Source of the DNA: Chloroflexia bacterium
GTDB lineage: Bacteria; Chloroflexota; Chloroflexia; Thermomicrobiales; JALYUS01
Reading direction: 5' to 3'
DNA: 9,578 bases
NCBI GenBank assembly: GCA_025928215.1
Contig: JAICJW010000148.1
Coordinates: forward strand, 1-9,578
Part shown: piece after piece, positions 7,085-9,578 of the stretch
Position numbering within the stretch: the first letter of the stretch is position 1
How the letters are laid out: each line of letters begins with the position of its first letter
Made by a program: the position numbers and the translations under genes
Notes under the pieces: model-generated
Told to the model about the DNA's origin: nothing
The model's database searches: none
The model's input: only the letters and a program-made list of their open reading frames with translations

Positions 7085-7670
7085 ACCGCGAAGGCGCGAA
7101 GCACGGTGAGAAAAGAAGAGGTGGCCGCTTATCCCCTACTTGCCTCCCACCGTCTGTGCATAGATCGTCAGTTCTTCCTCATCAACTCGTACCACAACGT
7201 GCCTGCCCAGAAAGAGTTCCTTCAATCGGCACCGCCAGATGTCTGCGATGGTATGTGCGAGGGGCAGCCAGACAGCGTTATCAATCTTGGTCCAGTCGGG
7301 ATCAGCCGTAAATGTGTCCTGCGAGAGATGGACATGATTTATGACGTACTCGATTTGAGCGTTTGTCCAGTTCAGCGCCCTGAACTGCTGGAGAAACGTA
7401 TTCCATTCTTCTGGTGATCTGCTGCTGGTATCACGCAGAAGAAGATCATCGTGCTCAACGAAATTCGGCCAAAGAAGGTCGAGCGCGTACATCATCGTGC
7501 TCATCCGAGCATTGATGTGCTCATACGCTTCGTAGACGCCCCAATCGCCCTGATGAGGATTCGCCGCTTTCCATGTCTGGAACTCTGGCTGTTGCATGAA
7601 GAAGTGTGCAAATGCCTTTCGCGCTTCCACGCCAGCCCTCTCTTCTTCGCGTCCTTCGCGCCTTCGTGGT
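7085..7670. repeat. CGAAG-type repeat pair in inverted orientation flanking the hypothetical gene
   Basis: The plus strand at 7085-7105 and the minus strand at 7670-7650 share 19 of 21 bases, built from near-tandem CGAAG units such as CGAAGGCGCGAAG. Similarity continues weakly as A/G-rich sequence for another 15-20 bp on each side. The left copy lies just after the MFS stop and the right copy just upstream of the likely start of the hypothetical gene. Short CGAAG-rich interspersed repeats of this type are a pattern I associate with many bacterial genomes, but no transposase is visible here. Confidence 0.6.
7136..7630 (-). CDS. Hypothetical protein, unknown function
   Basis: I do not recognise this gene. 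From the GTG at 7630 the product is 164 residues, acidic and rich in Trp, His and aromatic residues, with no signal peptide or membrane segment. It reads as a soluble mainly helical protein with phrases such as EFQTWKAANPH, GVYEAYEHINARM and LNWTNAQIEYVINHVH, and ends in a short strand-like stretch, HVVVRVDEEELTIY. The start is uncertain. GTG 7630 follows an AGAGGG at about 5 nt. GTG 7687 would add 19 residues encoded largely by the CGAAG repeat, and ATG 7597 is the first ATG within the conserved-looking part. The frame is open all the way back to the vapC stop, in the same frame as vapC. Base composition is visibly more AT-rich than the flanking genes, hinting at transfer. It ends with TAG, convergent with the MFS gene. 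Confidence 0.6.
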   Translation of the reverse strand: MEARKAFAHFFMQQPEFQTWKAANPHQGDWGVYEAYEHINARMSTMMYALDLLWPNFVEHDDLLLRDTSSRSPEEWNTFLQQFRALNWTNAQIEYVINHVHLSQDTFTADPDWTKIDNAVWLPLAHTIADIWRCRLKELFLGRHVVVRVDEEELTIYAQTVGGK

Positions 7671-7753
7671 GTAAACCGACCCGTCACAAAGATGCCCAGG
7701 GGGTTATTGAGCGGTGCGCCATAGGCTTCTACGCAATCTGTTATTGTGCTGCC

Positions 7754-8140
7754 TTACCAGAGGCGAGTTACCGCATACGCGTCAAATGCACTATCCACGC
7801 TGAGGATCGGCAGATTCTCCGTCATCGCCTGAGCAATCAGCAGACGATCGAATGGGTCGCGGTGATGGATCGGGAGTGCGGTAAGCCGCGCGATGTGGCC
7901 AACGGTAATATCGAATAACGCAATATCGTTGTCGCGCTGTTGTTGCGCGATAACCTCTTCGATTGGGCCGCGAAGTGCGAGTTTCCCGATGCTGATTTTG
8001 ATTGCCATCTCCCACGCACTCGTGATGCTCAGATATACCTCGGTCGCACTATCTTCGATGATCGTCCGCGCAGATACACTCAGCAGCCTATCTGCCTCAA
8101 TGAACCAGAGAAATGTGTGCGTATCCAGCAAAACGCGCAT
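7754..8140 (-). CDS. vapC: VapC-type PIN-domain toxin
   Basis: A 128-residue PIN-domain ribonuclease, the toxin half of a type II toxin-antitoxin pair. Family members cleave RNA, often tRNA or rRNA, using Mg2+ held by acidic residues. Those residues are present: Asp6 (LLDTHTFLW), Glu44 (SAWEMAIK), Asp95 and Asp98 (HHRDPFDRLL), and Asp116 (SVDSAFDAY). The HHRDPFDR signature is typical of the subgroup paired with Phd-type antitoxins. Length is normal and the active site looks intact. Its ATG follows the antitoxin stop directly (TAG-ATG, no gap), so the two are translated in tandem from one message. The target RNA cannot be predicted. Confidence 0.93.
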   Translation of the reverse strand: MRVLLDTHTFLWFIEADRLLSVSARTIIEDSATEVYLSITSAWEMAIKISIGKLALRGPIEEVIAQQQRDNDIALFDITVGHIARLTALPIHHRDPFDRLLIAQAMTENLPILSVDSAFDAYAVTRLW

Positions 8141-8383
8141 CTATTCCATGTACTCGCGGAAGTCTTCGAGGGGGGCATCGAAGTCGTCCGCTATGAAGAG
8201 CACTGTTCCCTTGGCACTTCCAGCCTGTCGGCGGCGATGCTCCCGCTTGGGAACCGCGACAAGTTGCACGACCTGCGCGCCTTGATCCGCTTCCTTCTCG
8301 ATCAAAACCGTTTCGCCGCGGGCGGCGGCGTCCATGAGATCGGGAAGCCGCTCCTTTGCTTCATCCATCGTTACTTGAATCAT
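8141..8383 (-). CDS. vapB: Phd/YefM-type antitoxin of the VapC pair
   Basis: An 80-residue antitoxin. The N-terminal half (about 1-45) matches the Phd/YefM DNA-binding fold, with VTMDEAKERLPDLMDAA and then GETVLIEK. The C-terminal half (about 56-80) contains GSAKGTVLFIADDFDAPL and DFREYME, the tail typical of antitoxins that wrap around a PIN toxin. The start ATG at 8383 has GGGGA just upstream. Such antitoxins repress their own promoter, and a palindrome suitable for this lies at 8407-8437. The gene is 44 bp downstream of the carboxyltransferase gene on the same strand, so read-through from it may add to expression. Family assignment is firm; the name vapB is used because the partner is a VapC. 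Confidence 0.9.
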   Translation of the reverse strand: MIQVTMDEAKERLPDLMDAAARGETVLIEKEADQGAQVVQLVAVPKREHRRRQAGSAKGTVLFIADDFDAPLEDFREYME

Positions 8384-8406
8384 CGCGTTCCCCGCCTCTC
8401 TTTACG

Positions 8407-8437
8407 CCGTATCGTGCATCGCTATTATCACATACGG
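8407..8437. promoter_or_regulatory. Palindrome overlapping a candidate vapB promoter (possible operator)
   Basis: CCGTATCGTG (8407-8416) and CACATACGG (8429-8437) form inverted arms that pair fully apart from one bulged C, with a 12-nt centre. On the minus strand the palindrome covers TGTGATAAT, an extended -10-like element with hexamer GATAAT at 8424-8429, upstream of vapB. No good -35 is present. An operator for autoregulation by the antitoxin is the likeliest reading. A hairpin at the end of the carboxyltransferase message is the alternative, as the right arm overlaps its last codons and stop. Confidence 0.4.
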
Positions 8438-9578
8438 AAGATGCCCCAGGTGGTATCGGGGATCGGGGCGTTGCGGGCGGCGGCGATGCCGAGGCCGAGC
8501 ACGAGGCGCGTATCTTCCGGGGCGATGATGCCATCGTCCCAGAGGCGGGCGGTGCTGAAGTAGGGGTTACCCTCCTGTTCGTAGGTATCGAGCGTCGGGC
8601 GCATGAAGGCGTCGCGCTCGTCTGGTGCCATTGTTTCGCCGTGGGCGCGCAGATTGTCCTCACGGATCGTCAGAAGGACATTCGCCGCCTGCTCGCCGCC
8701 CATCACCGAGATCCGGGCGTTCGGCCACATCCAGAGTTGGCGCGGCGCATAGGCCCGGCCACACATCGCGTAGTTGCCCGCGCCGAACGAGCCGCCGATG
8801 ACGACCGTGAACTTCGGCACCGCCGCGTTGGCGACCGCCATCACCATCTTCGCGCCATCGCGCGCGATGCCGGCGTTCTCGTACTGCTTGCCGACCATGA
8901 AGCCGGTGATGTTCTGCAGGAAGACGAGCGGAATCTTCCGCTTGGCGCATAACTCGACGAAGTGCGCCCCCTTCTGCGCGCTCTCGGAGAAGAGGATGCC
9001 ATTGTTCGCAATGATCCCCACAGGATAGCCAAAGAGGGACGCGAAGCCGCAGACGAGCGTCGCCCCGTAGCGCGCCTTGAATTCCTGGAAGCGGCTGCCA
9101 TCCACGATGCGCGCGATCACCTCATGGACATCGAACCCCATGCGCGCGTCGCTCGGCACGATGCCGCCTAACTCGGCGGGATCGTACACAGGCGGCTCCG
9201 GCGGGAGAACGGGCGGCGGCGGCTTTTCGCCGTGCAGATTGGCAACGATGGCGCGGCAGATCGCCAGCGCGTGCTCATCGTTCACGGCGTAGTGGTCGGC
9301 GACGCCGGAGAGCGTCGTGTGCACTTCCGCGCCGCCCAATTCTTCGGCGGTCACTTCCTCGCCGGTGGCGGCCTTGACGAGTGGCGGGCCGCCGAGAAAG
9401 ATCGTCCCGGTGCCGCGCACGATGATCGTCTCATCGCTCATCGCCGGGACGTAGGCGCCGCCCGCCGTGCAGGAACCCATCACGGCGGCGATCTGCGGGA
9501 TACCGGCGGCGGAGAGTTGCGCCTGATTGTAGAAGATGCGCCCGAAATGCTCGCGATCGGGGAAGACATCGGCCTGCA
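8428..9578 (-). CDS. mccB: 3-methylcrotonyl-CoA carboxylase, carboxyltransferase (beta) subunit, N-terminus cut by window edge
   Basis: This biotin-dependent carboxyltransferase moves CO2 from carboxybiotin to 3-methylcrotonyl-CoA in leucine and isovalerate breakdown. The 382 residues visible are the C-terminal part of a protein of about 535; the frame stays open to the window edge, starting at ADVFPDREHFGRIFYNQA. Two oxyanion-hole glycine-rich regions are seen: GSCTAGGAYVPAM (window residues 34-46) and GGSFGAGNYAMCGRAY (261-276). Other landmarks are IIVRGTGTIFLGGPPLVKAA, SFDV-like MGFDVHEVIARIVDGSRF, FLQNITGFMVG and WPNARISVMGGEQAANVL. The C-terminal GIFRM is also the ending I recall for animal MCC beta subunits, which argues for MCC over the related propionyl- or geranyl-CoA enzymes. 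It ends in three consecutive in-frame stops, TGA TAA TAG. The alpha subunit and other leucine genes would be expected off the right edge. Confidence 0.93.
   Translation of the reverse strand, partial: QADVFPDREHFGRIFYNQAQLSAAGIPQIAAVMGSCTAGGAYVPAMSDETIIVRGTGTIFLGGPPLVKAATGEEVTAEELGGAEVHTTLSGVADHYAVNDEHALAICRAIVANLHGEKPPPPVLPPEPPVYDPAELGGIVPSDARMGFDVHEVIARIVDGSRFQEFKARYGATLVCGFASLFGYPVGIIANNGILFSESAQKGAHFVELCAKRKIPLVFLQNITGFMVGKQYENAGIARDGAKMVMAVANAAVPKFTVVIGGSFGAGNYAMCGRAYAPRQLWMWPNARISVMGGEQAANVLLTIREDNLRAHGETMAPDERDAFMRPTLDTYEQEGNPYFSTARLWDDGIIAPEDTRLVLGLGIAAARNAPIPDTTWGIFRM

Noticed and set aside
7940..8563. Plus-strand frame of 207 codons across vapBC and the end of mccB
   Set aside because: It runs antisense to three well-supported genes and shows no family features.

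Overview
The window comes from a GC-rich bacterium with aerobic respiration. The best guess is Chloroflexota, perhaps Thermomicrobia. That guess rests on the caa3-type oxidase genes, the ctaA-ctaB fusion and the overall codon and base style; no phylogeny could be run, so it is weak.

Layout. Positions 1-2045 (minus strand) carry coxB followed by coxA of a caa3-type, A1-family cytochrome c oxidase; coxA runs off the left edge. A region of about 300 bp with two divergent candidate promoters separates this unit from the plus-strand assembly genes. These are ctaG (2353-3249) and a fused heme A synthase/heme O synthase gene ctaA-ctaB (3604-5496). A 14-TM-type drug/H+ antiporter of the DHA2 family follows (5563-7074). 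From 7136 to 8383 lies a more AT-rich minus-strand patch with a hypothetical gene and a vapB-vapC toxin-antitoxin pair. The right edge (8428-9578, minus) is the C-terminal two thirds of the carboxyltransferase subunit of 3-methylcrotonyl-CoA carboxylase.

How the genes fit together. CtaB converts protoheme to heme O and CtaA converts heme O to heme A for CoxA. CtaG belongs to the family implicated in caa3 assembly. CoxB carries the CuA site and a C-terminal cytochrome c domain. The MFS pump, the toxin-antitoxin pair and the leucine-catabolism carboxylase have no evident link to the oxidase.

Points that stand out. coxB is broken by one in-frame amber codon exactly where its relatives have Gln, between the CuA ligands. 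A 26-codon ORF with a strong ribosome binding site overlaps the ctaA-ctaB start by ATGA. Heptamer repeats lie in inverted orientation after ctaG, and the ctaG stop codon falls inside them. A CGAAG-type repeat pair in inverted orientation flanks the hypothetical gene. A palindrome overlaps a candidate -10 box ahead of vapB. I saw no CRISPR array, RNA gene, transposase or clearly new multi-gene system.
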